Under the pieces are notes generated by a model. It was given only the letters and a program-made list of their open reading frames with translations. It was not told where the DNA came from and searched no databases. The position numbers and the translations under genes are program-made. From Lachnospiraceae bacterium (GTDB taxonomy: Bacteria; Bacillota; Clostridia; Lachnospirales; Lachnospiraceae): DNA of 64,000 bases. This document shows positions 1-7,437 of this stretch, in pieces. The first letter of the stretch is position 1. Every line of letters begins with the position of its first letter. The stretch is from NCBI GenBank assembly GCA_017397645.1, contig JAFQIE010000044.1, positions 32,968 through 96,967 of the forward strand, given 5' to 3'.

Positions 1-89
1 TTATTTAAGCATGAAAACCGCAAGGTTAAGAGTTGATGGCATTCTCAAATATTCGCAACTCATTACATAGAAAATAGGAGGAATGCACT

Positions 90-563
90 ATGTCTATCGA
101 AAGAGCAAAACAATATTTAAGTCATTATGGGTTAGAGAATGAGGTAATGGAGTTCTCTGTTTCTTCGGCCACTGTAGGCGAGGCAGCCGTTGCGGTGGGA
201 TGTGAGGAGCGTGCCATTGCCAAGACCCTTTCCTTTATTGTGGAGGACAAGCCTATTGTGATTGTGGTATCCGGTGATTCTAAAATTGACAATCATAAGT
301 ACAAAGAAGAGTTTCATACCAAGGCTAAAATGATTGCCTTTGATGATGTTGAGCCGCTGATAGGACATGCTGTAGGTGGTGTTTGTCCCTTTGGCGTGGA
401 GGAAGATGTGAAGATTTATTTGGATGAATCCCTTAGAAAATGCCAAGTGGTCTACCCTGCCTGCGGAAGTTCTAACAGTGCTATCAAATTGACGGTGGAG
501 CAATTGGAGAGTATTGTGAAACTTGAAAAATGGGTGGATGTGTGTAAGGAAATGGAAGGGTAG
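90..563 (+). CDS. YbaK/ProX-type aminoacyl-tRNA deacylase
   Basis: This 157-residue protein matches the YbaK/EbsC/ProX family, stand-alone relatives of the prolyl-tRNA synthetase editing domain that hydrolyse mischarged tRNAs in the cytoplasm. The whole protein is one domain. Family hallmarks visible are the conserved lysine near residue 45 in AIAKTLSF, the VVSGDSKID segment around 60-68 and the GGVCPFG turn near 96-102. The start is fixed by a strong AGGAGG eight bases upstream of the ATG. It is monocistronic here and converges on the dehydrogenase gene, with a hairpin terminator between them. Which tRNA it edits cannot be told from sequence; a generic deacylase role is safest. Confidence 0.88.
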   Translation: MSIERAKQYLSHYGLENEVMEFSVSSATVGEAAVAVGCEERAIAKTLSFIVEDKPIVIVVSGDSKIDNHKYKEEFHTKAKMIAFDDVEPLIGHAVGGVCPFGVEEDVKIYLDESLRKCQVVYPACGSSNSAIKLTVEQLESIVKLEKWVDVCKEMEG

Positions 564-582
564 TGATTAAAAGATTCCGAAA

Positions 583-617
583 AAATAGTCCGTGGAGTTG
601 GTCTCCACGGACTATTT
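583..617. terminator. Bidirectional hairpin terminator between convergent genes
   Basis: A perfect 15-bp inverted repeat (arms 583-597 and 603-617, loop TTGGT) is flanked by A residues on the left and ends in TTT on the right. It lies between the convergent deacylase and dehydrogenase genes and can serve both strands. Confidence 0.8.
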
Positions 618-619
618 GC

Positions 620-645
620 GTCCATCCGCCGTGGATGGACATTTT
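620..645 (+). terminator. Second small hairpin with short T run
   Basis: Arms GTCCATCC (620-627) and GGATGGAC (633-640) form a perfect 8-bp stem followed by ATTTTA. It sits directly behind the larger hairpin and probably backs it up. Confidence 0.5.
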
Positions 646-707
646 AGGGAATGTGAATGATATGTAGGATGTTTTCTACAAATTAGGATATATCCAATAA
701 ACACACT

Positions 708-1940
708 TTAAAAGTTCTCTAGCAAATATTTCTCCGCCTCCGCAGACCACAGACCGTTGTTGGATTTTACCATCTCGTCCATGATGCGGAATCTGTCATC
801 GGTTTTGCCAAGTTCGCTGAAATCTGCGATGGCGGTCAGGGGCAACTCGATGTGGGTGTAAATGAGTTTCTTGCCACCGGGAATCTTGGGGAGGTTTAAG
901 GTAGCATTGATTGCTGCGTCGATACCGCCGATGTGCGTGATCATAACGGAGGGGTCCAAACGCTTTTCACCCAGCAGGTCTACGATGTCTTTCATGTCGG
1001 CGGGGGTGCTTCCGCTGGTGCCGGCCACATGGTGTTGTGCGTAGTGCACATTGTAGAAGTTGAAGTTGGCGCTGAAGTTTTTGTCCAAAGGACCTGCGAA
1101 GAAGTTCAGGCAACCATCAAATCCTAATATAGCATCACCCAATTCCACAACAGCGGGAACGGGAGCATATACAAATACATCATCGTAGCCTGTGCCGTCT
1201 GTTACTGCCAACAACTCGTCCTTGTCGGAACTGTTCATAAATACCAGTTTAATGCCATCCTTTGCAGCTTCTGCAGGGGAGAAAAGCTTTTCTGCACGGT
1301 CCAGACGCTCTTGGTCCAAATCAGTAACCACCAAAAGGGAAGGCCTTTTGTTGCCGTGCAATGCGATGTCGATTGCTTCCAATCCCATGGGGCCACAGCC
1401 GGCGAGGATAATGGTCTTGCCGCCTTCCTTGAGACCGGTGATGTGATTGTCGCCGTCTTCATGGTAGGTTGCTTTGAAACCGCGAAGCACGCAGGATGCG
1501 GGCTCAATGAGGGATCCATTAAAGTAGGAATCGCTGTTTAATTTCATCAGGAAGCCATGGTCTAAAATATGCTCATAGACGATGGAATAGGTGGACACAC
1601 CGCCGATGTGCTCGAAGGAATACCCTACAGTTTCCACGCCGATGTAGGAGAGCACGGGCGGCATTACGACCTTGTCACCCACCTGAAAATCATTCTTCCA
1701 TTTTTCACCCACCTCCACAACTTCGGCACAAAACTCGTGACCGATGATGATGGGATGCTCCGCCACATCGTTGGGGACTCTCAGGTGTGCAGCACCTTGT
1801 TTTGATGTTTTGTAGGTGGACATGCACACGCTATCGGAGATTACTTTGATCAATAACTCGCCGTCTGTAATGGGACGGAGTTCAAATTCTTCTAATCTTA
1901 AATCATTTTCACCGTATAAACGGACTGCTCTTGTTTTCAT
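708..1940 (-). CDS. Zinc-dependent alcohol dehydrogenase, L-sorbose-1-phosphate reductase-like
   Basis: A 410-residue medium-chain dehydrogenase. Catalytic zinc ligands appear as C39, H68-E69 (in IIIGHEFCAEVVEVG) and E146 in the EPASC segment. The nucleotide-binding Rossmann loop is GCGPMG at 181-186. The four-cysteine structural zinc lobe of classical alcohol dehydrogenases is absent, which fits polyol and sugar-phosphate dehydrogenases. Overall sequence resembles SorE-type L-sorbose-1-phosphate reductases, so a sugar-phosphate to polyol-phosphate redox step is the best guess; the exact substrate is unproven. It lies 18 bases downstream of the aldolase gene on the same strand, so both are probably one transcript controlled by the divergent SorC-family regulator. 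Confidence 0.82.
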   Translation of the reverse strand: MKTRAVRLYGENDLRLEEFELRPITDGELLIKVISDSVCMSTYKTSKQGAAHLRVPNDVAEHPIIIGHEFCAEVVEVGEKWKNDFQVGDKVVMPPVLSYIGVETVGYSFEHIGGVSTYSIVYEHILDHGFLMKLNSDSYFNGSLIEPASCVLRGFKATYHEDGDNHITGLKEGGKTIILAGCGPMGLEAIDIALHGNKRPSLLVVTDLDQERLDRAEKLFSPAEAAKDGIKLVFMNSSDKDELLAVTDGTGYDDVFVYAPVPAVVELGDAILGFDGCLNFFAGPLDKNFSANFNFYNVHYAQHHVAGTSGSTPADMKDIVDLLGEKRLDPSVMITHIGGIDAAINATLNLPKIPGGKKLIYTHIELPLTAIADFSELGKTDDRFRIMDEMVKSNNGLWSAEAEKYLLENF

Positions 1941-1958
1941 CTTTATTCGCCTTTCTGA

Positions 1959-2828
1959 TTACAATCTCCCTGCACTGCCGAAGGTATGAAGCTTCTCGCG
2001 AATCACTTCCTTCATCATCTTCATGGCGTCCTCGTAAACCAGGAAGGGCCAGGTGGAAGGATTGGTCATGGTGTTTAAGGTGCCTTTTAGACCCTGGTTC
2101 AAAGCATACAGTACATCGGAATAGATATTGATCTTGGTGATACCGTGGTGAATTGCATTCTGCATCTGGTCGTTGGGGGTACCGCTGCCGCCGTGAAGCA
2201 CCATAGGTCGGTCGCATACTGCGGTAATTTCCTTCAATCTGTCGATGCGAAGCTCGGGAGTCTTCTGATATACGCCGTGGGAAGTACCGATGGCAATGGC
2301 AAGTGCATCCACATCAGTAATTTCAACAAACTTTGCCACTTCCTCGGGTACGGTCAGGCTTTCGCCGGGGTCGGTGTCCGTGCCGGTTTCGCTGACGCTA
2401 CCCACACTTGCGTTGCCTACATGACCCAGCTCTGCTTCTACGGTGATGCCTCTTTTGTGAGCATATTCAGTAACGATAGCGGTGTTTCTGGCATTTTCCT
2501 CAAAAGGAAGCACGGAGCCGTCGTACATCACGGAACTGTAGCCGTTGTCGCATCCGTATTTGATAAAGTCGATATCTGTTGCGTGGTCCATGTGCAGGCA
2601 GATGGGAATCTTGAAGTAATCGGAAGCACCGCGGATCATGGAGGAAATCAACTGTAGATTTCTCCCTTCCGTATCACAACCCAGGGTCATCAGTAATGCG
2701 GGGGATTTCTCTTCCTCGCAGGTTTCCAACACTGCTTTCATCATTTCGTAGTTGCTCACATCGAACGCGGGAATCGCATAATGATTCTTCTTCGCGTCGG
2801 CAAGCATTTCCTTCATGCTAACTAACAT
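1959..2828 (-). CDS. Class II fructose/tagatose-bisphosphate aldolase family
   Basis: A 289-residue class II (zinc) ketose-bisphosphate aldolase. The catalytic aspartate and first zinc ligand are seen in HMDHATD (D81, H82); the other ligands are H184 in GTSHG and H212 in LHGGSG. The phosphate-binding glycine-rich LHGGSGTP and the KINIYSD segment are also present. It should cleave a ketose-1,6-bisphosphate or similar sugar phosphate to DHAP plus an aldehyde. I chose the ATG at 2828 because AAAGGAG lies at proper distance; the reading frame stays open further upstream to 2894 but that stretch has no family similarity. First gene of the aldolase-dehydrogenase operon. Confidence 0.88.
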   Translation of the reverse strand: MLVSMKEMLADAKKNHYAIPAFDVSNYEMMKAVLETCEEEKSPALLMTLGCDTEGRNLQLISSMIRGASDYFKIPICLHMDHATDIDFIKYGCDNGYSSVMYDGSVLPFEENARNTAIVTEYAHKRGITVEAELGHVGNASVGSVSETGTDTDPGESLTVPEEVAKFVEITDVDALAIAIGTSHGVYQKTPELRIDRLKEITAVCDRPMVLHGGSGTPNDQMQNAIHHGITKINIYSDVLYALNQGLKGTLNTMTNPSTWPFLVYEDAMKMMKEVIREKLHTFGSAGRL

Positions 2829-2910
2829 TTTTTCATTCTCCTTTGTGGTTTTTGTAGGGGGGTGCGTCAAGCGTCCGTTTTTTGAGGGACGCACTTTTGA
2901 ATCTGAGGGT

Positions 2911-2956
2911 ATTGTAGCACTGTGTATTTACAAATGTAAATAACATATGTTAAAAT
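2911..2956. promoter_or_regulatory. Divergent overlapping promoters with two palindromic operators
   Basis: Leftward promoter: TTTACA (2940-2935) and TACAAT (2916-2911), 18-bp spacer. Rightward promoter: TTTACA (2927-2932) and TAAAAT (2951-2956), 18-bp spacer. The palindrome TATTTACAAATGTAAATA (2925-2942) contains both -35 boxes, and the perfect palindrome TAACATATGTTA (2941-2952) touches the rightward -10. These are likely operators of the adjacent SorC-type regulator. Confidence 0.62.
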
Positions 2957-2987
2957 GAAAAAACTGTGGCAAATGTGCTTTTGGGAT

Positions 2988-3001
2988 TTAACAAATGTTA
3001 A
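2988..3001. promoter_or_regulatory. Third palindromic operator-like site
   Basis: TTAACAAATGTTAA, with arms TTAACA and TGTTAA, shares the ACAAATGT core with the site at 2925-2942. It lies just upstream of the regulator start codon, suitable for autoregulation by roadblock. Confidence 0.5.
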
Positions 3002-3023
3002 CGGAGAGCGGATGGAGGAAGAG

Positions 3024-3947
3024 ATGGATACACAGAATTATCAGAAGAAACAGATGCAGGAAGCTGCGATTCTATATTATGAGAAAAAGTACACCCAGCA
3101 GGAAGTGGCAGACAGAATGCATCTTTCCAGGCAAACGGTGTCGAAATTATTGAATGATGCCCTGGCGGAAAATATTGTGGAAATCCGAATTCATAATCCC
3201 GAGGCCACCTGCACGGAATTGGAAAAAGAATTGTGCTTGCGGACCGGCATCAAAAAAGCAGTGGTATGTGGGGTGAGTTCCATGGATGAGGCCCTTCGCC
3301 AGATGATGTCTGTAAGGGCGGCAGCAGCGTATTTGCAGGATTTGATTGAGCGGGGCAACCAAAAAATTGCCATATCCTGGGGACGCACTATCCAAATGCT
3401 GGTGGGAGAATTTCCGGACATCACCACCCGGAACAATGTGGTGTTCCCGCTGTTTGGGGCAACTGACCAGGAAGAGAGTTATTTTCTTTCCAACGAAATT
3501 GCCAGAAGTTTTGCGGACAAAATAGATGCCAAAATTCAATATGCATGGTTCCCTTATAAGCCGGATTGCGTGGACGACAAAAAGCTTTTTGAAAAAACTT
3601 CCTATTATAAGAGGATTTATGAATTGTGGAATCAGATTGACATTGCGCTGGTGGGCATTGGCAATCGGGACGTGGTTCAGACATTTGGCAGGGTATTTGG
3701 GTATAACGAGAAGTGTCTGTCAGCCACGGGGGATATTTCCACACATTTCTTTGATGGAGAGGGTAAGTTCCTTGCGTTGTACGAGAATACCCTTTGTGCT
3801 TCTGTAGAGAATTTGAGGAAGGCCAAGCAGACCATCGCAGTGGCCAGCGGTGACGGCAAAGCGGAGGCTATTATGGGTGCTTTGCGCACAGGTGTTGTGG
3901 ACACCCTGATTACGGATGAGTATACGGCGAGGAAAGTACTAAAGTGA
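3024..3947 (+). CDS. SorC/DeoR-type sugar-binding transcriptional regulator
   Basis: A 307-residue regulator. An N-terminal helix-turn-helix is clear (TQQEVADRMHLSRQTVSK, about residues 20-37), followed by a SorC-type sugar-phosphate binding domain with segments ISWGRT, NVVFPLFG, ALVGIG, VASGDGKAEA and a terminal DTLITDEYTA typical of the family. Such proteins bind a phosphorylated sugar and control sugar catabolic operons. I prefer the ATG at 3024, with GGAGG five bases upstream; ATG 3012 is an alternative with a weaker site. It is transcribed away from the aldolase-dehydrogenase operon, which is its probable target; similar operator-like sequences also occur before the ABC importer downstream. 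Confidence 0.85.
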   Translation: MDTQNYQKKQMQEAAILYYEKKYTQQEVADRMHLSRQTVSKLLNDALAENIVEIRIHNPEATCTELEKELCLRTGIKKAVVCGVSSMDEALRQMMSVRAAAAYLQDLIERGNQKIAISWGRTIQMLVGEFPDITTRNNVVFPLFGATDQEESYFLSNEIARSFADKIDAKIQYAWFPYKPDCVDDKKLFEKTSYYKRIYELWNQIDIALVGIGNRDVVQTFGRVFGYNEKCLSATGDISTHFFDGEGKFLALYENTLCASVENLRKAKQTIAVASGDGKAEAIMGALRTGVVDTLITDEYTARKVLK

Positions 3948-4058
3948 TAGGTCGTTCAGTGAAAAGGTATAGGAAGGGGAACAAGGACAGAGAATACGTC
4001 GAAAGTACATAGTAAAAAAACTCGACAAAAGGACATGATAAAAAAGAAAAAATAGTAG

Positions 4059-4087
4059 TTGACAAATGTATATTGCGGGCATATAAT
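4059..4087 (+). promoter_or_regulatory. Strong promoter of the ABC importer with operator-like overlap
   Basis: Consensus TTGACA (4059-4064), 17-bp spacer and TATAAT (4082-4087). The -35 region reads TTGACAAATGTATA, sharing the ACAAATGT core (4062-4069) with the SorC-type operator candidates at 2925 and 2988. Confidence 0.75.
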
Positions 4088-4158
4088 TCAATTATGCTTT
4101 AGCACCTAAAAGCGTTAAAGCATTAAAGGGATAAAGAGCGAAGGGTAGGTAAACCATT

Positions 4159-5190
4159 ATGAAGAACTTGAAAAAAGTATTAACAATGACACTTGCCGCA
4201 GCTATGATGATTTCCACATTCACAGCTTGTGGCCAGACCGCAGAACAAAGTTCTGCAGCATCTTCAGTAGAAGACAGTGCAGCAGCATCCGAAGACAGCG
4301 CGGCAGCTGCTGAGAAGTATACCATCGGTATCGTACAGCTGGTAGAGCATGTTGCATTGGATGCTGCAACCGAAGGATTTAAGCAGGCAGTTATCGACGC
4401 TTTGGGTGAGGACGCAGTTGAGTTTGATTTCCAGAACGGACAGAATGACTCTAACACCTGCTCCACCATTGCGAACCAGTTTGTTTCTAACAAAGTAGAT
4501 TTGATTATGGCGAATGCAACACCTGCATTACAGGCAGCTTCTGCAGCAACCGGTGACATTCCCATTCTTGGTACTTCCGTAACCGAGTACGGCGTTGCGC
4601 TTGCAATTCAGGATTTCAACGGTACCGTAGGCGGCAACATTTCCGGTACATCCGATTTGGCTCCCTTGGACCAGCAGGCAGCTATGGTTGCTGAGTGGTT
4701 CCCTGAGGCAAAGGAAGTAGGTCTTTTGTACTGCTCCGCTGAGGCAAACAGCCAGTATCAGGTAGATGTGGTAAAGGCTGAACTTGAAAAAGCAGGTCTC
4801 ACCGCTACCTTGTATCCTTTTGCAGATTCTAATGATTTAGCTTCTGTATGTACCACAGCAGCAGAGAAGAGCGATGTTATCTATGTTCCTACAGATAATA
4901 CAGTAGCTTCCAATACCGGTATCATTGATTCCATTTGCCAGCCTGCAAAGGTTCCCGTAATCGCAGGTGAAGAAGGTATCTGCAGCGGATGTGGTGTTGC
5001 AACACTTTCCATCAGCTACTATGACCTTGGATACACCACCGGCCAGATGGCAGTGAAGATTCTGACAGGTGAGGCTGATATCTCTACTATGGCTGTGGAG
5101 TATACTAAGACCACACCGAAATACAACGCAGCAATCTGCGAAGCATTGGAAATTACCCCTCTGGAAGGCTACGTGGCTATCGGAGAATAA
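4159..5190 (+). CDS. ABC importer substrate-binding lipoprotein (TrpX-like, COG2984 type)
   Basis: A 343-residue lipoprotein. The signal peptide has a lysine-rich start, a hydrophobic core and a lipobox ending FTAC (C24), followed by an Ala/Ser-rich linker to about residue 53. The mature domain starts at YTIGIVQLVEHVALD and resembles the ABC_sub_bind family of uncharacterised or tryptophan-type importers, with two Rossmann-like lobes. It should capture a small ligand outside the membrane and hand it to the permease encoded next. The ligand is unknown; members of this family have been linked to aromatic amino acids, while the shared operator-like site hints at a sugar-related compound. Expressed from the strong promoter at 4059. 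Confidence 0.85.
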   Translation: MKNLKKVLTMTLAAAMMISTFTACGQTAEQSSAASSVEDSAAASEDSAAAAEKYTIGIVQLVEHVALDAATEGFKQAVIDALGEDAVEFDFQNGQNDSNTCSTIANQFVSNKVDLIMANATPALQAASAATGDIPILGTSVTEYGVALAIQDFNGTVGGNISGTSDLAPLDQQAAMVAEWFPEAKEVGLLYCSAEANSQYQVDVVKAELEKAGLTATLYPFADSNDLASVCTTAAEKSDVIYVPTDNTVASNTGIIDSICQPAKVPVIAGEEGICSGCGVATLSISYYDLGYTTGQMAVKILTGEADISTMAVEYTKTTPKYNAAICEALEITPLEGYVAIGE

Positions 5191-5200
5191 TTCTTTCATA

Positions 5201-5242
5201 AAAAGCATTAGGTCAAGGGAGATGCTTTTGCACTCCCTTGAC
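5201..5242 (+). promoter_or_regulatory. Intercistronic hairpin, attenuator or pseudoknot candidate
   Basis: GTCAAGGGAG (5212-5221) pairs perfectly with CTCCCTTGAC (5233-5242). AAAAGCAT (5201-5208) pairs with ATGCTTTT (5222-5229), which lies inside the loop of the first stem. The helices interleave, so they form either a pseudoknot or alternative hairpins. A partial terminator here would lower permease expression relative to the binding protein. Confidence 0.55.
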
Positions 5243-5271
5243 TTGTTCTATGAGAAAAATAGGAGTCGATT

Positions 5272-6213
5272 ATGAACATATTAGAAGTATTTGGGCAATT
5301 AGCCGGCGCCTTGCCGGGAGCCGTATCCCAAGGCCTTATTTGGGGTATCATGGCAATTGGTGTTTACCTAACCTATCGTATTTTGGATATTGCGGATCTG
5401 ACCGTGGATGGTTCTTTTGCTACCGGCGGAGCCGTGGGCGTTATGTGTATTTTGGACGGATGGAACCTGTGGGCTGCCATGCTGATGGCTTTGGTGGCAG
5501 GTATGATTGCGGGAGCAGTGACCGGCATCCTTCATATTTTTATGGGCATCCCTGCGATTTTGGCAGGTATTCTTTCCCAGTTAGGACTGTACTCCATCAA
5601 TTTAAAAATCATGGGTAAAGCAAACCAGTCTGTCAATGTAAATAACACGAAACTTTTGCTTTCCCTTCGTTGGGTCAAAGAATTTGCCGTACACAATCCG
5701 CTGATTATTGTGACCATCATCATCGTCGCATTGATTGCTGCATTATACTGGTTCTTCGGTACGGAGATGGGATGTGGCATCCGTGCAACCGGTGCCAATA
5801 TCAATATGAGCCGTGCACAGGGTATCAATACCAGCCTTAATAAGATTTTAGGGCTGATGATATCTAACGGTTTGGTGGCATTTTCCGGTGCCTTGTTGGC
5901 GCAGTACCAGGGCTTTGCGGATGTGAACATGGGCCGTGGTGCTATCGTTATCGGTTTGGCGGCAGTCATCATCGGCGAGGCAGTATTAGGAAAGGTGTTC
6001 ATCAACTTCGCGCTGAAACTGTCCTCCGTGGTGATCGGTTCCATCATTTACTATCTGGTGGTGCAGACTGTTATCACAATGGGTCTGGACGCAAACTTGC
6101 TGAAACTCCTTTCGGCAGGGGTTGTGGCAATCTTCCTTGCGCTTCCGTTCTGGAAAAGCCAGTTGCGCGCAAGTATGCATATGAGAAGCAAAGGAGGAAA
6201 GACCAATGCTTGA
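5272..6213 (+). CDS. ABC importer permease (COG4120 type)
   Basis: A 313-residue integral membrane protein with about eight hydrophobic segments, matching the branched-chain-type permease superfamily found beside COG2984 binding proteins. Recognisable pieces are LTYRILDIADLTVDGSF near residues 36-52 and the cytoplasmic GCGIRATGANINMSRAQG loop near 165-182, which contacts the ATPase. It forms the transmembrane channel, probably as a homodimer. The ATPase gene begins inside its 3' end with an 8-base overlap, so the two are translationally coupled. ATG follows AAATAGGAG. Confidence 0.88.
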   Translation: MNILEVFGQLAGALPGAVSQGLIWGIMAIGVYLTYRILDIADLTVDGSFATGGAVGVMCILDGWNLWAAMLMALVAGMIAGAVTGILHIFMGIPAILAGILSQLGLYSINLKIMGKANQSVNVNNTKLLLSLRWVKEFAVHNPLIIVTIIIVALIAALYWFFGTEMGCGIRATGANINMSRAQGINTSLNKILGLMISNGLVAFSGALLAQYQGFADVNMGRGAIVIGLAAVIIGEAVLGKVFINFALKLSSVVIGSIIYYLVVQTVITMGLDANLLKLLSAGVVAIFLALPFWKSQLRASMHMRSKGGKTNA

Positions 6214-7000
6214 AATCAGAAACGTATCAAAAGTATTTAATCCCGGCACCGTAAACGAAAAGAAGGCGCTGAATGATATTAATCTGAAACTGAATCCCGG
6301 GGATTTCGTGACCGTTATCGGTGGTAACGGCGCGGGAAAATCCACCATGCTGAACATGGTGGCAGGTGTGTATCCCGTGGATAGCGGACAAATCCTGATA
6401 GACGGAGTGGATGTCACCAGACTCCATGAATATAAGAGAGCCAAATACCTGGGCAGAGTGTTCCAGGACCCCATGACCGGTACTGCAGCCACCATGCAGA
6501 TCGACGAGAATCTGGCGCTGGCAGCCCGTCGCGGACAGGCCCGTACCCTGAGAATCGGTATCAGTGCCAAGGAGAGAGCCGGCTACAAGGAATTGTTAAA
6601 GATGTTGGATTTAGGACTGGAAGAACGGTTGACCTCTAAGGTGGGCTTGCTTTCCGGCGGACAGCGTCAGGCCTTGACTTTGTTGATGGCTACACTGAAA
6701 CAGCCGAAGGTGCTCTTGTTGGACGAGCACACCGCAGCTTTGGATCCCAAGACTGCCAAGAAGGTGTTGGATATCACAGAGGAAATCGTGGCGAAGAACC
6801 AACTGACCACCCTGATGATTACCCACAATATGGCAGATGCTCTGCGCGTGGGTAACCGCCTCATCATGATGAACGGCGGTAGAATCATCTTCGACGTGGC
6901 AGGGGAAGAGAAGAAGAAATTGACCACGGCAGATTTGCTGGAGAAGTTCAAGATTTCTGCAGGTGAGGAACTGAATAACGACAGGATGTTGCTGTCGTAG
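6206..7000 (+). CDS. ABC importer ATP-binding protein (COG1101 type)
   Basis: A 264-residue ABC ATPase. Walker A is GGNGAGKST (39-47), the Q-loop lies in VFQDPMTGTAA, the signature is LSGGQRQA near residue 151, Walker B is VLLLDEHTAALDP near 170 and the switch histidine is in MITHNM. The family typically has DEHTAALDP at this position, as here. It energises import by the preceding permease and binding protein. It overlaps the permease gene by 8 bases and is the last gene before a terminator. Confidence 0.92.
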   Translation: MLEIRNVSKVFNPGTVNEKKALNDINLKLNPGDFVTVIGGNGAGKSTMLNMVAGVYPVDSGQILIDGVDVTRLHEYKRAKYLGRVFQDPMTGTAATMQIDENLALAARRGQARTLRIGISAKERAGYKELLKMLDLGLEERLTSKVGLLSGGQRQALTLLMATLKQPKVLLLDEHTAALDPKTAKKVLDITEEIVAKNQLTTLMITHNMADALRVGNRLIMMNGGRIIFDVAGEEKKKLTTADLLEKFKISAGEELNNDRMLLS

Positions 7001-7035
7001 GGATTCGGTTTAGAAAAAAATAATCAATGAGAATG

Positions 7036-7077
7036 TTAGGGTATGTGTCGGTTGATTGGCAGATACCCTAATTTCTT
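7036..7077 (+). terminator. Terminator of the ABC importer operon
   Basis: TTAGGGTAT (7036-7044) pairs with ATACCCTAA (7063-7071). The stem can be extended inward by four pairs past one mismatch, and TTTCTT follows. Confidence 0.65.
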
Positions 7078-7144
7078 GAAATAATCTTAGCATTGAACTA
7101 TAAGTCCAATGCAAAATTTTGAGAAGTGTTATATGATAAAAATA

Positions 7145-7176
7145 AGCGAATGAGCGTTACGCTGCATTCGCTTTTT
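7145..7176 (+). terminator. Strong intrinsic terminator
   Basis: AGCGAATG (7145-7152) pairs with CATTCGCT (7165-7172). An inner AGCG/CGCT pairing closes a TTA loop, and five T residues follow. It isolates the importer operon from the integrase element. Confidence 0.8.
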
Positions 7177-7197
7177 CTGACGAAAGGGGGTGGTCGT

Positions 7198-7257
7198 ATG
7201 AGGTTACGTAGAACTGGAAGTTCTACCGAGGGTATAATACCCCGCATTTTCATATAG
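7198..7257 (+). CDS. Doubtful 19-codon ORF across the left inverted repeat
   Basis: An ATG preceded by AAAGGGGG opens a 19-codon frame (begins MRLRRTGSS, ends PRIFI) that spans the left inverted repeat of the integrase element. The ribosome binding site is good, but length and overlap with the repeat make chance likely. I recognise no family; it could be a leader peptide. Confidence 0.15.
   Translation: MRLRRTGSSTEGIIPRIFI
7204..7225 (+). repeat. Left 22-bp inverted repeat
   Basis: Begins TTACGTAGAACTGG and ends GTTCTA. It is the exact reverse complement of 8645-8666. Confidence 0.9.
7230..7242. repeat. Perfect palindrome GGGTATAATACCC
   Basis: A 6+1+6 palindrome containing a TATAAT box, five bases inside the left inverted repeat. 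It could be a protein-binding site or a promoter element; no clear -35 box was found. Confidence 0.4.
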
Positions 7258-7390
7258 TTTGTTAGATTATACTACTTTTCGACATTTCTTTCAATGGTTT
7301 AGTGTGAAAAAGTTTTATAATTATTTAATGGTTTTACCGTATTTTTTATTTATTTTCAATAAAACGACAGTTATAGAATAAACATTCATT

Positions 7391-7416
7391 TTCAATGTGG
7401 TCTATAAAGTGGGTCA
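7391..7416 (+). repeat. Upstream arm-type direct-repeat pair
   Basis: Two GTGG(G)TC units (AATGTGGTC and AAAGTGGGTC) sit just upstream of the integrase. A near copy occurs at 8571-8596 after the gene. Pairs of such repeats are typical of arm sites bound by the N-terminal domain of Tn916-like integrases. Confidence 0.6.
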
Positions 7417-7437
7417 ATTAGAAAGGAGCAAAGCATT

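Noticed and set aside
1-70. Open frame running in from the left edge to a stop at 68-70
   Set aside because: About 22 codons in one frame, with no recognisable sequence. It could be the tail of an upstream gene or chance.
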